DNA of 64,000 bases from Bacillus sp. AFS006103 (GCA_002559145.1 NTXX01000010.1:350-64349); one strand, 5' to 3'; shown: positions 17,731-27,370, counted from the first letter of the stretch. Program-made: numbers and translations. The notes: generated by a model not told the origin, from the sequence alone.

Positions 17731-18735
17731 TTGATAAAAAAACCTGTGGGATTACTGTTAACAGCGGTCTTAACAATGGGACTTGCTGCTTGTAATAACA
17801 ATGATAAGAATGATATTAATAACCAGGCAAATAATCGTGTCGGAATGAACACCGATACGAGAGATAACACCCCATACATGGATGTACGTAATGGGAGAGA
17901 TGATGGGATTGACCATAATGGTCCATTAACTGAGGATTATACAAACAATAATAACAGTGAATCGGATCTTGATGTAAATCAGTTCAATAAAAAACGGAAA
18001 AATAAGAAAAATTATAACAACAATGATAATGATATGATTTCTGCCTATCAGACATCATTGAACAGTAATCAATATCCTCATACTAGAGCGATATTGATTC
18101 GGGATGCTAAATACCAGTATATTACTATCGACCCAAGAAATTGGGCGTTTCAGCAGATACAACCCTTTATCCAACAACAAGGACCGACAGGACAGACACC
18201 GGCAGGGCAACCTGCGCCGATTCATCAAACAGTACCAAAGCACACAGCACCAGTACCAAAGCAAACAACACCAACAAGACAAGCAACACCAACAAGGCAA
18301 GCAACACCGGCTCCCAAACAGACAACTCAAACGCAAAATGCTCCAACAACTGGTACTGTTAGTCAATACGTACAACAAGTAATTGACTTAACTAATGCAC
18401 AACGAAGTAAAAATGGACTACCGGCATTAAAGGCAGATACCCAGCTAAACGGTGTTGCTCAGAAAAAATCACTGGATATGCAGCAAAAAAATTATTTCTC
18501 ACATACAAGCCCTACTTATGGATCTCCATTTGATATGATGAGGGACTTTGGTGTGACCTATAAATCTGCAGGTGAAAACATTGCTCAAGGACAACGTACA
18601 CCACAAGAGGTAGTAACTGCCTGGATGAACAGTGAAGGGCACCGCAAAAATATTTTAAGTTCAAATTTTACTCATATTGGGGTAGGATTTGAACAGACAG
18701 GCAAACACTGGACCCAAATGTTTATCGGAAAATAA
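17731..18735 (+). CDS. CAP-domain lipoprotein (YkwD-like)
   Basis: Exported protein of 334 residues. The signal sequence ends in the lipobox LAAC with Cys21, so it is probably membrane-anchored. An Asn/Asp-rich region follows, then a Pro/Gln/Thr linker with TRQATP and PKQT repeats (about 145-210), and a C-terminal CAP/SCP domain from residue 215 with HTSPTYGSPFDMM, AGENIAQG and WMNSEGHRKNIL. Such proteins are common in spore-formers; YkwD and CotE-linked CAP proteins have unclear function. TTG start with AGAGGAGGT 8 bases upstream. Confidence 0.85.
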   Translation: MIKKPVGLLLTAVLTMGLAACNNNDKNDINNQANNRVGMNTDTRDNTPYMDVRNGRDDGIDHNGPLTEDYTNNNNSESDLDVNQFNKKRKNKKNYNNNDNDMISAYQTSLNSNQYPHTRAILIRDAKYQYITIDPRNWAFQQIQPFIQQQGPTGQTPAGQPAPIHQTVPKHTAPVPKQTTPTRQATPTRQATPAPKQTTQTQNAPTTGTVSQYVQQVIDLTNAQRSKNGLPALKADTQLNGVAQKKSLDMQQKNYFSHTSPTYGSPFDMMRDFGVTYKSAGENIAQGQRTPQEVVTAWMNSEGHRKNILSSNFTHIGVGFEQTGKHWTQMFIGK

Positions 18736-18743
18736 AAACAAAT

Positions 18744-18774
18744 AAACCGGCAAAAGTTTAGCTTTTGTCGGTTT
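18744..18774. terminator. Bidirectional terminator, CAP protein / histidine kinase
   Basis: AAACCGGCAAAAG and CTTTTGTCGGTTT pair around TTTAG; A and T runs flank both sides. It serves the convergent genes at 17731 and 18778. Confidence 0.85.
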
Positions 18775-18777
18775 GTT

Positions 18778-20049
18778 TTAACTGATAATATTTTCACTTT
18801 TCATCATGGTAGAGATGGTTGGAAATTTAAAATAAAACGTGGTTCCTACTCCTATTTCACTTTCAGCCCAAATGGTTCCATCCATTGCACGAGCAATGCT
18901 ATAGACCACCATCATCCCCAAGCCTGTTCCATTTTTTCCTTTTGTTGAATAAAAGGGTTCCCCTAATCGCTCCAACTGTTCAATGGTCATTCCAACACCT
19001 GTGTCTTTCACACTAATGGTCACGAAGTTTTTACTGTACTCAGTGGTTATTGTTAAATAACCTCCATTAGGCATGGATTCAATTGCGTTCTTAAGGACAT
19101 TCACAAAGCATTGCCGAAACTTCTGGAGATCCCCTTTTATAAACCCAATAACGGAAAAATCCGTATTAACCTCGACTGAATTTTGGTTCGCTAATGGCTG
19201 AAGTATATTTATGATTTGACGTAATTCACTTTTTACATTTAGTTCTTCAAATGCCTCAAGTGATGGTTTAGCAAAGGTTAAATAGTCTTGAATAACCCGT
19301 TCAGCAGAAATTAACTCCTCTTTTACAATCGATAAATATTCTTTCCGTTTTTGTCTAGAAAGGTAATCATCTTGCAAGAGCTGAACAAAACCGCTGGCAG
19401 CTGTTAATGGATTTCGAATTTCATGGGAAATGGCTGCACCCATTTGTTCCACTGCTTTTAACTTTTCGGCTTTAATTAACTCCTGTTGCATTTCATTATT
19501 TCTTCTAACAAATTCGATTCCATATGAAATGATCCCAATTCCGAGTGAGGGAAGGAACAGGAACGCTATCCAAGCATCCAGCCAATTAGAATGGGGATGG
19601 GCGAAACTCATCCCAATGACTGTCAATATGCCGAGGGTTATTCCCATACATACGGTCACTAAAATACGGCGTGCGGCCACTTGCTTTAAAAACCATGGAT
19701 ATAATCGCCAAAATACTACTGTAAGAGGTGCATATAGCATCATTGTTAAATAAAAGCCTAAATCAAAGCCATAGAAACCTCTTATGATAATAATTGATCC
19801 AATTAGAATCGGGCCAATTCCAATATATAGGGCACCTAAAACAAGAGGAATAATCCTTAAATCATATCTGGCAGAAGGAGTCGGATTGTATGAGAATTGT
19901 ATACATAACCATAACATAGCAATAAAAAAAATCGTAAGTGAGGACTTCGAAATGGTGATTTTTTTACAATTGTCGAAAAGAATCAAACAAAAAAACAAAA
20001 TGATGATATATATTGAAAGGTTCAAAAAAAGATGTCTCGTAATTTCCAT
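18778..20049 (-). CDS. Membrane sensor histidine kinase (KinB-like)
   Basis: About 423 residues: five or six membrane helices in the first 185 residues, resembling the 5TM sensors of KinB-type kinases, then a HisKA domain with the phospho-His in AISHEIRNPLTAASGF near residue 209 and an HATPase domain (NVLKNAIESMPNGG, VKDTGVGM, KGNGTGLGM-like loop). No response regulator is adjacent, as is usual for phosphorelay kinases feeding Spo0F. ATG 20049 fits the GGTGAT site; ATGs at 20055 and 20061 are in the same frame. Ligand unknown. Confidence 0.85.
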   Translation of the reverse strand: MEITRHLFLNLSIYIIILFFCLILFDNCKKITISKSSLTIFFIAMLWLCIQFSYNPTPSARYDLRIIPLVLGALYIGIGPILIGSIIIIRGFYGFDLGFYLTMMLYAPLTVVFWRLYPWFLKQVAARRILVTVCMGITLGILTVIGMSFAHPHSNWLDAWIAFLFLPSLGIGIISYGIEFVRRNNEMQQELIKAEKLKAVEQMGAAISHEIRNPLTAASGFVQLLQDDYLSRQKRKEYLSIVKEELISAERVIQDYLTFAKPSLEAFEELNVKSELRQIINILQPLANQNSVEVNTDFSVIGFIKGDLQKFRQCFVNVLKNAIESMPNGGYLTITTEYSKNFVTISVKDTGVGMTIEQLERLGEPFYSTKGKNGTGLGMMVVYSIARAMDGTIWAESEIGVGTTFYFKFPTISTMMKSENIIS

Positions 20050-20152
20050 TAACATCACCATCCATAAAGGGCTGAAAGGAAAATTTTACTTGTATATTCT
20101 TCATTATACAACAAAGTGTGCAAAATATTTAGAAAAATTTGTTTGAATTTGA

Positions 20153-20188
20153 TAAAAAAAGGAGGGCCTGTTTATTTACAAGCCTTCC
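20153..20188 (-). terminator. Terminator of the PAS-GGDEF gene
   Basis: On the minus strand GGAAGGCTTGT pairs imperfectly with ACAGGCCCTCC around a short loop, followed by seven T. It overlaps the end of the gene. Confidence 0.6.
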
Positions 20189-21702
20189 AAACTTAAATGA
20201 GAAGATGAAATTGTATTTCTACCTTTTGTTTTAGATAAATATAATGCAGAATCAGCCATTTGGATTAATGCCTGAGGTTTTTCAATAGATGTTGGAACCA
20301 TTGTGGCTATTCCAATACTTAGTGTAACAATATCAGCAATCTTAGAATTAATATGAGGGATTTTGAGTATTTTAATTGTCTCTTGAATTTGATATGCAAT
20401 TTTCATCCCTTCCTCGATGGTTATGGAAGGGGAAATGAGAGCAAATTCCTCTCCGCCATAACGGCAAAAAGTATAATGAGAGTTAACAGACATTTGATTG
20501 TTAATAGCTTGTGCAATGGATTGTAAGCAAAAATCACCGGTTAAATGGCCATAAGTATCATTGTATTTCTTAAAGTAATCAATATCGAACATAATCAAGG
20601 TGATCGGCGAATGGGTTGTAACAGAATTTGCCCATTCTTTGTCAAGCGTTTCATCAAAATATCTTCGATTGGCTATCCCTGTTAGACCATCCATATAGGA
20701 GAGACGATTTAGCAATTCATTGGCTTCTTGTAATTTTTGTTCCGTTAGTTTGCGATCGGTAATATTCCTTGAAACGATAATCACTTTTTTGCTTCCATCT
20801 TCCTCAAAATGGACACTTTTAAGAGTGGATTCAATCCATACGTAATCTCCCATATTTGTCCGGTATCGGTAGGTTGATTCAGACACACCTCTGTGAAGTG
20901 CTTTTTCAAACATCTTTTTTGTATACTCAATATCTTCAGGATGAATAAAATCATCCATCCTTTTACCAAGAAGTTCAGGATATTCAAAATGGATAATTTC
21001 TTTAACTGCAGGTGAAATGTATATATATTCGGCATTTTCATTGTGCATGGTAATCATATCGCTTGAATATTCAGCTAGGAGTCGGAATCTCTCTTCTGTC
21101 TCCTTCAATTTTTGTACATTCTGTTTTAATTGAGACTGTACTTCATACGAATTAACCACGAAAACAAAAAAATGATAGGCAAAAAAGCCACCTATGAGAG
21201 AGATAATACTATGCATGATTAAAACATTTTGAAGGACATGTGAATTATCAATTCTAATTATAAAAATGATGGAAGTAATAAACACCCCGATTAAATTCAA
21301 TAGGAAAGCTTTAAGGGTTCTTGAAATATTTATATTTGAAAGGCCCCCATAAAGTATCCCAGTCAATATCGCTCCGAACGATCCCAGCACTGACGATTCA
21401 TTAATGCCAAAAAGAATGATTCTTCCTGCTGCAATCAGAATTGCAGCCAGCAACCCGGGTATATAACCACCAAAGATTGCAGCGATAACAATGGCCAAAT
21501 GGCGTAAATCTGCAATAGTACTTGAATTTATTTGAATGCTAAATGCCATTAATACATTTCCTAAAATTCCAAAACAAAGGCCCCAATAAAGTTTGGTGGA
21601 AAGTGGTGAGGATGTGTATAATGGCTTATCTTTAAATAACACTCCCATAATAGAAAAGGAAGCAATTAATAGTGTTGCATTTGAGACAAAATCTTTTAAC
21701 AT
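20176..21702 (-). CDS. Membrane PAS-GGDEF diguanylate cyclase
   Basis: 508 residues. An N-terminal six-helix sensor (about 1-185, 5TMR-LYT-like) is followed by a PAS domain (about 205-320, RFRLLAEYSSDMITMHNENA) and a GGDEF domain with the active-site variant RYGGEEFALIS near residue 415. GGEEF is a catalytically competent form, so it should make c-di-GMP. AGGAGAG precedes the ATG. It lies upstream of the sensor kinase in the same direction with a terminator between. Confidence 0.9.
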   Translation of the reverse strand: MLKDFVSNATLLIASFSIMGVLFKDKPLYTSSPLSTKLYWGLCFGILGNVLMAFSIQINSSTIADLRHLAIVIAAIFGGYIPGLLAAILIAAGRIILFGINESSVLGSFGAILTGILYGGLSNINISRTLKAFLLNLIGVFITSIIFIIRIDNSHVLQNVLIMHSIISLIGGFFAYHFFVFVVNSYEVQSQLKQNVQKLKETEERFRLLAEYSSDMITMHNENAEYIYISPAVKEIIHFEYPELLGKRMDDFIHPEDIEYTKKMFEKALHRGVSESTYRYRTNMGDYVWIESTLKSVHFEEDGSKKVIIVSRNITDRKLTEQKLQEANELLNRLSYMDGLTGIANRRYFDETLDKEWANSVTTHSPITLIMFDIDYFKKYNDTYGHLTGDFCLQSIAQAINNQMSVNSHYTFCRYGGEEFALISPSITIEEGMKIAYQIQETIKILKIPHINSKIADIVTLSIGIATMVPTSIEKPQALIQMADSALYLSKTKGRNTISSSHLSLEGL

Positions 21703-21827
21703 GAAGACTCTCCTGGTTTTGTGAATGACTTTCCTTATCTATTGAAAATATCAAATATCTAATTTATGCATCTTTCCAATTATACTATGAATTAGATATT
21801 TATGACAAAGATAGATAATAAAAAAAG

Positions 21828-21853
21828 GCTTCCCTCTATTAAAGGAAACCCAA
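21828..21853 (-). terminator. Terminator of azoR
   Basis: On the minus strand GGTTTCC and GGGAAGCC pair around a short A/T loop and are followed by eight T. Confidence 0.7.
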
Positions 21854-21866
21854 TATCATTTTTAGC

Positions 21867-22526
21867 CTAGATTGTGACAGGCTTACGTATGAATTCCTTT
21901 GCTGCAAGCCTGGCGTTTTCTTCTCCTGTTGCAAGAATTTCAGGTACTTTAAGCGGATTAATATCAAATCCTTCAGTAATAACAGAATCCATAACCTCAA
22001 TCCCCAAGAATCGGAGAGCTATTTTTAAATAACGATCACCCGATTCCAACGCTTCCATAGGAGTACCAGTATACTGACCACCTCTTGTTTGGAGGTGAAT
22101 GGCTTTTTTATTTGTTAATAGTCCTTTTGGTCCGTTCACGGTATGAGCAAATGTTTTACCAGCAATAAATAGATTGTCTATAAATGCTTTTAAAATGGCG
22201 GGGGAGTTTAGATTCCACATTGGAGAAACAAAGACAAAGTAATCATAACTGATAAACTCATTAGCGAGAGCATGCATTTTAAGTATCTTTTCTCGTTCAA
22301 TCTCTGAAAGTTGATCTAAGGTATATCCGTAACCGGCTAATTTCCCCCTTGCAGAAACCAAATCGGCGTCCATTTGCGGAAATTCCAAAGAAAATAAGTC
22401 CATTTTCTTAATCTCAATGTCGGGACGCTCTTGTTGGAAGGACTCAAGGAAGGCTTCCCCTATTTTAAGTCCCTTTGACTTCTCGATACCTTTTGGATTC
22501 GCAGTTACATAAAGTAATTTCTCCAT
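21867..22526 (-). CDS. azoR: FMN-dependent NADH-azoreductase
   Basis: Flavodoxin-like quinone/azo reductase of 219 residues. It starts MEKLLYVTANPKG, has the FMN-phosphate segment SKGLKIGEAFLESF, the VFVSPMWNLNSPAILKAFID motif (split: VFVSPMWNLNS, PAILKAFID) and LQTRGGQYTGTP. ATG 22526 is preferred to the GTG at 22535 because AAAGGTCG lies 9 bases upstream of it. Physiological role is usually quinone detoxification under thiol stress. It is a single-gene unit. Confidence 0.88.
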   Translation of the reverse strand: MEKLLYVTANPKGIEKSKGLKIGEAFLESFQQERPDIEIKKMDLFSLEFPQMDADLVSARGKLAGYGYTLDQLSEIEREKILKMHALANEFISYDYFVFVSPMWNLNSPAILKAFIDNLFIAGKTFAHTVNGPKGLLTNKKAIHLQTRGGQYTGTPMEALESGDRYLKIALRFLGIEVMDSVITEGFDINPLKVPEILATGEENARLAAKEFIRKPVTI

Positions 22527-22705
22527 AAAATACACGACCTTTTTTTATATATTTAGTTCAATATATTTATTATAGAAAAAATAACTTTGCTCAGTAATGA
22601 ACAATAAGTGACGTTCTTGAACATTACGTGTCGGACTTTTGCTTCAAAACTAAACCACTAGATTACTTAAAGAAAAGGGGCTCTAAATATTTGGAATTTT
22701 TTTTT

Positions 22706-22719
22706 ATTAAACGCTTACA
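22706..22719. promoter_or_regulatory. cre-like site upstream of first GPH symporter
   Basis: ATTAAACGCTTACA matches 12 of 14 positions of the CcpA consensus TGWAARCGYTWNCW. It ends 8 bp before the -35 box. Confidence 0.6.
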
Positions 22720-22727
22720 AAAATATG

Positions 22728-22756
22728 TTGACTGTGTAAATAGTCGGTGATAAGAT
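22728..22756 (+). promoter_or_regulatory. Promoter of first GPH symporter
   Basis: TTGACT (22728-22733) and TAAGAT (22751-22756), 17 bp apart. Confidence 0.75.
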
Positions 22757-22768
22757 ACAACTATACCA

Positions 22769-22795
22769 ATTAATTAGTTCATTAAACTAATTAAT
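22769..22795. promoter_or_regulatory. ROK/XylR-like operator 1
   Basis: Perfect 11-bp arms, ATTAATTAGTT and AACTAATTAAT, around CATTA. It begins 12 bp after the -10 box, so a bound repressor would block initiation or clearance. Related palindromes precede four other island genes, and two ROK regulators are encoded nearby. Confidence 0.8.
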
Positions 22796-22826
22796 AAAGT
22801 GCACTTATATTTTTTTTAAAAATGTT

Positions 22827-22840
22827 TGAAAGGGATTTCA
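22827..22840. promoter_or_regulatory. GG-variant cre-like element 1
   Basis: TGAAAGGGATTTCA, a dyad with TTTGAAA and TTTCAAA at the flanks. It lies 31 bp after operator 1 and 89 bp before the start codon, too far to be a ribosome site. It differs from cre in having GG for the central CG. Confidence 0.55.
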
Positions 22841-22929
22841 AAGTACTAAAGGGTCAAAGAATTTAAATGATTTAAAGGTATAGGTTTTAAGGGCAAATTT
22901 CAAAATAAATGCATAATGGAGGGGTCAAA

Positions 22930-24330
22930 ATGAGTCAAACAGCAAAAAAAGCAGCTATTCAAGGTTCTGCCAATGAATTTAGAAAGTTTGGAATGAAAGA
23001 CAAATTAGGTTATATGTTTGGGGATTGGGGGAACGATTTCTTCTTTATTCTAGTTGCCGCATTCCTAATGGTTTTCTATACTGATGTCTTTCACATTAAT
23101 CCTGCTGCAGTCGGTGGATTATTCTTACTAGCTCGTTTGTGGGATGCAGTAGCCGACGTTTCATGGGGCCGTTTTATTGATACAAGAAAAGCAGGGAAAA
23201 ATGGAAAATTCAGACCCTGGATTTTTAGAATGTCTTTCCCGCTTATAATTTCCGGTATTTTAATGTTTGTTCACATCCCAGGAATGTCAGATGGATTTTA
23301 TCTTGCATACGCTTATGTAACCTATATTATTTGGGGAACCCTCTATAGTACAGTTAATATTCCTTACGGATCAATGGCTTCCGTTATCACAGGCGATCCT
23401 GTTGAACGTACAACACTATCAAGCTGGAGAACATTAGGTGGAAACTTGGCTGGGCTAATTATTAACGTGGCTGGTCCAATGATTCTGTTTGTTAACAACA
23501 AACCGGATGCTAATCGCTTTATCTTGGCGGCATTACTTTTCGGTGGACTTGCACTTGCTTGTTATATGGCTTGTTATAAATTATCGGTTGAACGAATTGT
23601 AATGGATGAAACAACTAAACCAAAAGTGAACTTAGGGCAAACAATGAAAGGTCTTGGAAAAAACAAACCATTAATTTGGTTCCTCATTGCTTCATTATTA
23701 TTCTTGGTTTGCTTTATGTTAATTGGTGCAGTAAACGTTTATCTATTTAAAGATTACTTTGGAAATGCTAAAGCACTAAGTATGGTAGGTCTTCTTCAAG
23801 CAGCAGCAGTATTTGTGGGTATGCCAATGGTAAAACCATTAGTTGCAAAATTTGGTAAAAAAGAAGTAGCTTCCGGTGGTTTGTTATTAGCAACACTTGT
23901 ATATACGCTTTTATATTTCCTTCCAAATTTAACTGGAACACAATTTATTAGTGTCTTAACAATTGGTATGTTTGGTTATGGTCTTTTCAACCTAGTCATT
24001 TGGGCTTTCGTTACGGACGTTATTGATTATCATGAGTATTTAACTGGCTTACGTGAAGATGGAACCGTTTACTCGATCTATTCTATGGCACGTAAAGTTG
24101 GTCAAGCAGTTGCCGGTGGTGTTGGCGGTGCAGCAATTGCAGCAGTTGGTTATAATCCAACTCTTAAAGCACAAACAGCGGATACTCTTCAAGGAATTCA
24201 TACACTTGGAACTCTTGTACCTGCAATCACACTTGGTGTTGTGTTCCTAATCATTGTATTCTGTTATCCATTAAACAAAAAGCGTACAGCGCAACTTGCA
24301 ATTGATTTAGCTGAAAAGAGAAAAGGCTGA
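22930..24330 (+). CDS. GPH-family sugar:cation symporter (glucuronide-type) 1
   Basis: 466-residue MFS/GPH symporter with about 12 membrane helices, related to GusB/UidB, YihO and XynP. It starts MSQTAKKAAIQGS and shows the GPH signatures DKLGYMFGDWGNDFFFIL, the charged loop after GRFIDTRKAGKNGKFRPW, and DVIDYHEYLTGLREDGTVYS near the end. ATG 22930 follows GGAGGGG by 5 bases. Its promoter carries the ROK operator found on the hexuronate genes, so hexuronides or hexuronate-containing glycosides are likely substrates. Confidence 0.85.
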   Translation: MSQTAKKAAIQGSANEFRKFGMKDKLGYMFGDWGNDFFFILVAAFLMVFYTDVFHINPAAVGGLFLLARLWDAVADVSWGRFIDTRKAGKNGKFRPWIFRMSFPLIISGILMFVHIPGMSDGFYLAYAYVTYIIWGTLYSTVNIPYGSMASVITGDPVERTTLSSWRTLGGNLAGLIINVAGPMILFVNNKPDANRFILAALLFGGLALACYMACYKLSVERIVMDETTKPKVNLGQTMKGLGKNKPLIWFLIASLLFLVCFMLIGAVNVYLFKDYFGNAKALSMVGLLQAAAVFVGMPMVKPLVAKFGKKEVASGGLLLATLVYTLLYFLPNLTGTQFISVLTIGMFGYGLFNLVIWAFVTDVIDYHEYLTGLREDGTVYSIYSMARKVGQAVAGGVGGAAIAAVGYNPTLKAQTADTLQGIHTLGTLVPAITLGVVFLIIVFCYPLNKKRTAQLAIDLAEKRKG

Positions 24331-24346
24331 AATTAAATAGGTAAAC

Positions 24347-24380
24347 AAAGGCTCCGATTTCATGGAAATCGGAGCCTTTT
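24347..24380 (+). terminator. Terminator of first GPH symporter
   Basis: AAAGGCTCCGATTTC and GAAATCGGAGCCTTT form a perfect stem around ATG, followed by TTCT. Confidence 0.9.
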
Positions 24381-24469
24381 CTGCTTATGTGATGAACTCC
24401 AAAATTGAATCTTGCTGATTAATATTTATAAATAGGTGGAACTGGATGACAACCGCTTACAAATTATTA

Positions 24470-24498
24470 TTGACGAAATTTGTCGACGGTGGTATTCT
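24470..24498 (+). promoter_or_regulatory. Promoter of second GPH symporter
   Basis: TTGACG (24470-24475) and TATTCT (24493-24498), 17 bp apart. A weak cre-like string, GACAACCGCTTACA, lies just upstream at 24448-24461. Confidence 0.75.
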
Positions 24499-24516
24499 AT
24501 CTATGCAGATATTTTG

Positions 24517-24537
24517 TTAGTTTAATAAACAAATTAA
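24517..24537. promoter_or_regulatory. ROK/XylR-like operator 2
   Basis: TTAGTTTA and TAAACAAATTAA around A; the right arm equals that of the uxaC operator, while the left arm is shorter. It lies 18 bp after the -10 box. Confidence 0.75.
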
Positions 24538-24586
24538 AGAATCTTTTCAGGTTTAAAATTCAAATCTTATATTTTTTATCTAGTTT

Positions 24587-24600
24587 TGAAAAGGGTTACA
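24587..24600. promoter_or_regulatory. GG-variant cre-like element 2
   Basis: TGAAAAGGGTTACA, 49 bp after operator 2 and 34 bp before the start codon. Confidence 0.5.
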
Positions 24601-24634
24601 GTTTAACTTAATTTAACAGGAAGAAGGAGTCATG

Positions 24635-26014
24635 ATGGAGAATAGTGCCCAAAAAAGATTAACCTTAAAAGAAAAAGTCTCCTACGGTTTAGGTGATGTG
24701 GGTAACGGATTTATGTTTGATATGGGGCAAATTTATTTACTGAAGTTCTATACAGATATTCTTGGGATTTCGGCTTATTGGGGCGGCCTAGTATTTTTAG
24801 TATCGAAGATTTTTGATGCATTTGCAGATTCCTCGGTAGGTGCTTTTATAGATAAACGGAAGGTAGGGAAACGAGGTAAGTTCCGGCCGTTCATTTTATT
24901 TGGATCGATTCCGCTTGCCATTATGACGGTTATTTCTTTCATGGCACCTGACTTTTCAGATACAGGAAAAATTGCTTTTGCTTTTATAACTTATATGGCC
25001 TTTGGGTTGTCGTATTCCATTGTTAATATTCCTTATGGGTCACTCGCAGCTTCCATGACCCAAGATTCTGTGGACCGAGCATCTCTTGGATCCTACCGCG
25101 CTATTGGGAGCCAATTTGCAATGCTTATTTCCGGGATGGTTGTTATCCCAATTGTTTTATATTTTCCGGATCAAAAATTAGGATATACCGTAGGAATCGG
25201 TTCGATGGCGCTAATTGGGGTAATATTCCATTATATTTGCTATCGTAATACAAATGAAAATGTTGTTAGGGTGCCTAAAAAAGAAGAAGAAAAAGTTCCG
25301 ATGTCAAAGCTCTTCAAATTATTGCTAAGTAATAGACCGCTAATTGCCCTATGTTTCGTTTGTTTGTTTATGGTTGCGGGGAGTAACCTCCGCACAGCTG
25401 TACAGTTATATTACTTACAATATAATTTAGGTAATCCAGGTCTTATGTCTTTGCTTTCATTTACTAGTATTGGAATCGCTGTCATTGGTTCATTCTTTAT
25501 TCCAGCACTTGTGAAAAGACTTGGAAAAAAGAAAACCTTTATTATCGGTCTTCTTATTGGAATTGCTGCAGATGTTGCCAACTTTGTTCTACCAGCAAAT
25601 GTACCGACTTTCATAATATTACTTACAATTGGAAGCCTAGGTCTTAGTTTTGCACTAGGTTTACCATGGGTAATGGTCGCGGATGCAGTGGATTATCACG
25701 AATGGAAGACAGGACAACGGACAGAAGGGATTGTCTATTCAAGTTACAGTTTCTTCCGGAAACTAGCACAGGCGCTAGCTGGTTTTATTCCTGGCGTTGC
25801 CCTTGGATTAATCGGTTATGTTCCAAATGCAGAGCAAACAGCAGGCACACTCCTTGGTATAAAAGGATTAATGTTCTTAGTTCCAGCCGGACTAAACTTA
25901 ATTGCAGCAGTTATCTTAATTGTTCTGTATAATTTAACTGAGGATCTTTATAAAAAGATTATTGATGAACTTAAAGATAAACAAAAGGTTAATGATAATT
26001 TAAAAAGTGCCTAA
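24635..26014 (+). CDS. GPH-family sugar:cation symporter 2
   Basis: 459-residue paralogue of the preceding transporter, with the same signatures: KVSYGLGDVGNGFMFDM, FIDKRKVGKRGKFRPF, and DAVDYHEWKTGQRTEGIVYSS (split DAVDYHEWKTGQ, RTEGIVYSS). About 12 membrane helices. GAAGGAG gives a 5-base spacing to ATG 24635 and 2 to ATG 24632, so 24635 is preferred. It has its own promoter, operator and terminator. Two divergent GPH symporters in one regulon suggest two related substrates, for example different glucuronides. Confidence 0.85.
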   Translation: MENSAQKRLTLKEKVSYGLGDVGNGFMFDMGQIYLLKFYTDILGISAYWGGLVFLVSKIFDAFADSSVGAFIDKRKVGKRGKFRPFILFGSIPLAIMTVISFMAPDFSDTGKIAFAFITYMAFGLSYSIVNIPYGSLAASMTQDSVDRASLGSYRAIGSQFAMLISGMVVIPIVLYFPDQKLGYTVGIGSMALIGVIFHYICYRNTNENVVRVPKKEEEKVPMSKLFKLLLSNRPLIALCFVCLFMVAGSNLRTAVQLYYLQYNLGNPGLMSLLSFTSIGIAVIGSFFIPALVKRLGKKKTFIIGLLIGIAADVANFVLPANVPTFIILLTIGSLGLSFALGLPWVMVADAVDYHEWKTGQRTEGIVYSSYSFFRKLAQALAGFIPGVALGLIGYVPNAEQTAGTLLGIKGLMFLVPAGLNLIAAVILIVLYNLTEDLYKKIIDELKDKQKVNDNLKSA

Positions 26015-26023
26015 TAACATCGG

Positions 26024-26052
26024 AAAAACCCCTTTTAGATAAAGGGGTTTTT
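26024..26052. terminator. Bidirectional terminator, GPH symporter 2 / ROK 1
   Basis: AAAAACCCCTTT and AAAGGGGTTTTT pair around TAGAT with A and T tails on both sides. Confidence 0.92.
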
Positions 26053-26071
26053 GTTCTATAACGAGTGATCA

Positions 26072-27268
26072 TCAATAGGTGAGTGCGCCTCCAATTTGAT
26101 TGGTTTTTATATCATAGGGTAAATTTAACATCGGGACATCTAGAAATTGTTTGATAGCAAGTGCACATGCCCCAAGGACACAAGATTTATTTCCGATTGT
26201 AGAGATCATTAATTCACGATAATGACTGATTGAAGAATTTAGATTCTTGGTAATTTTATTAAGAGAGTCTGGATAGATTCGCAACAGTTCACTGTCAATG
26301 ACGAGCACATCAGGGTTATACATATTAATCATATTATTCAATCCGATCGATAGATAGAAGATGAACTGTTCCATCATTTCATGTACTTCCTCGTCGCCTT
26401 CATCTAGCCAAGTTTGAATGTGTTCGTAGGTAAGGTTCTTGATTTGTCTTTTTTCAGACAGATTTTCAAATATAACTGTTTCGGACGCATATTTTTCCCA
26501 GCATCCCTTATTTCCACAATTACATGGTTTACCTCCAGGTACAACAATCATATGACCAATTTCGCCGGCATAGCCTTCTTTGCCGCGGAAAAAATCATCG
26601 TTCATCATCATACCGAGACCGATACCCGAATAGAGGGTAGTACATAGCAGATTGTCTGTTTCATGATGGATATAAACACGCTCTGCAAAAGAGCTTAGAT
26701 TTGCATTATTCTCAAGATGAATCGGCAGATCGATCTCTCTTTCTAAATCACTTATTAAATTGATACCATGCCATTTAAACCGTGGAACATAATGAATGAT
26801 TTCATCTTTTCCTACCAAGCCATGGATGGCGATTACAACTCCAACTATGCCATAACGACTGTCATTAAATTCAGTTTTGTACTTCTTAATTTGTTCAACT
26901 AAAAGTGGATAAATTTCTGTATATTCCACCGTACTAATTCTAATAATATGGGATGTAACAGGACAGCCAAGAAGATCTGTTAATGTAAATGATATTTGAC
27001 CAAAATCAAGATCAATACCAAGCGCATAGCCAGCTTGTCCGTTTAAAGAGAGCATAATTGGTTTCCTTCCAACTGTGAAATGTTCGAGATGAGTCTCTAT
27101 AATTAACCCCTCAGCTAACAAATCAGCAACTTGTGCAGAGATAGTTGCTCTGGTTAAGTTCGTGCTTTTGGAAAGATCCGCTCTTGAAATCATTCCTTCT
27201 TTAATAATTTCTCTAATAATTAAAGAGCGATTAATTTTCTTTATATATGCCGCATCACCGGTAACCAT
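26072..27268 (-). CDS. ROK-family (XylR-like) repressor 1
   Basis: 398 residues: an N-terminal winged helix-turn-helix (ISRADLSKSTNLTRATISAQ and VADLLAEGLI) and a ROK sugar-kinase-like domain with GEIGHMIVVPGGKPCNCGNKGC, written here as GEIGHMIVVPGG plus CNCGNKGCWE, the zinc motif. It is 60% or so alike by eye to the ROK protein at 36087, including the MxTGDAAxIKKINRSL start. It is divergent from uxaC, whose promoter carries a perfect 25-bp palindrome of XylR type. Effector unknown, perhaps a hexuronate. Confidence 0.88.
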   Translation of the reverse strand: MVTGDAAYIKKINRSLIIREIIKEGMISRADLSKSTNLTRATISAQVADLLAEGLIIETHLEHFTVGRKPIMLSLNGQAGYALGIDLDFGQISFTLTDLLGCPVTSHIIRISTVEYTEIYPLLVEQIKKYKTEFNDSRYGIVGVVIAIHGLVGKDEIIHYVPRFKWHGINLISDLEREIDLPIHLENNANLSSFAERVYIHHETDNLLCTTLYSGIGLGMMMNDDFFRGKEGYAGEIGHMIVVPGGKPCNCGNKGCWEKYASETVIFENLSEKRQIKNLTYEHIQTWLDEGDEEVHEMMEQFIFYLSIGLNNMINMYNPDVLVIDSELLRIYPDSLNKITKNLNSSISHYRELMISTIGNKSCVLGACALAIKQFLDVPMLNLPYDIKTNQIGGALTY

Positions 27269-27370
27269 CTATATCCATATCCTCCATTTCGCACTACTTG
27301 TATATATTACTATTATACCAGTTCTTTCATTAAATGGTCGTTATTATTCTCATATTTGCTAAATAGTTAA

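Noticed and set aside
18055-18382. Several long frames opposite or out of phase with the CAP lipoprotein linker
   Set aside because: They come from low-complexity Pro/Gln/Thr codons and lack start signals; the plus-strand lipoprotein explains the region.
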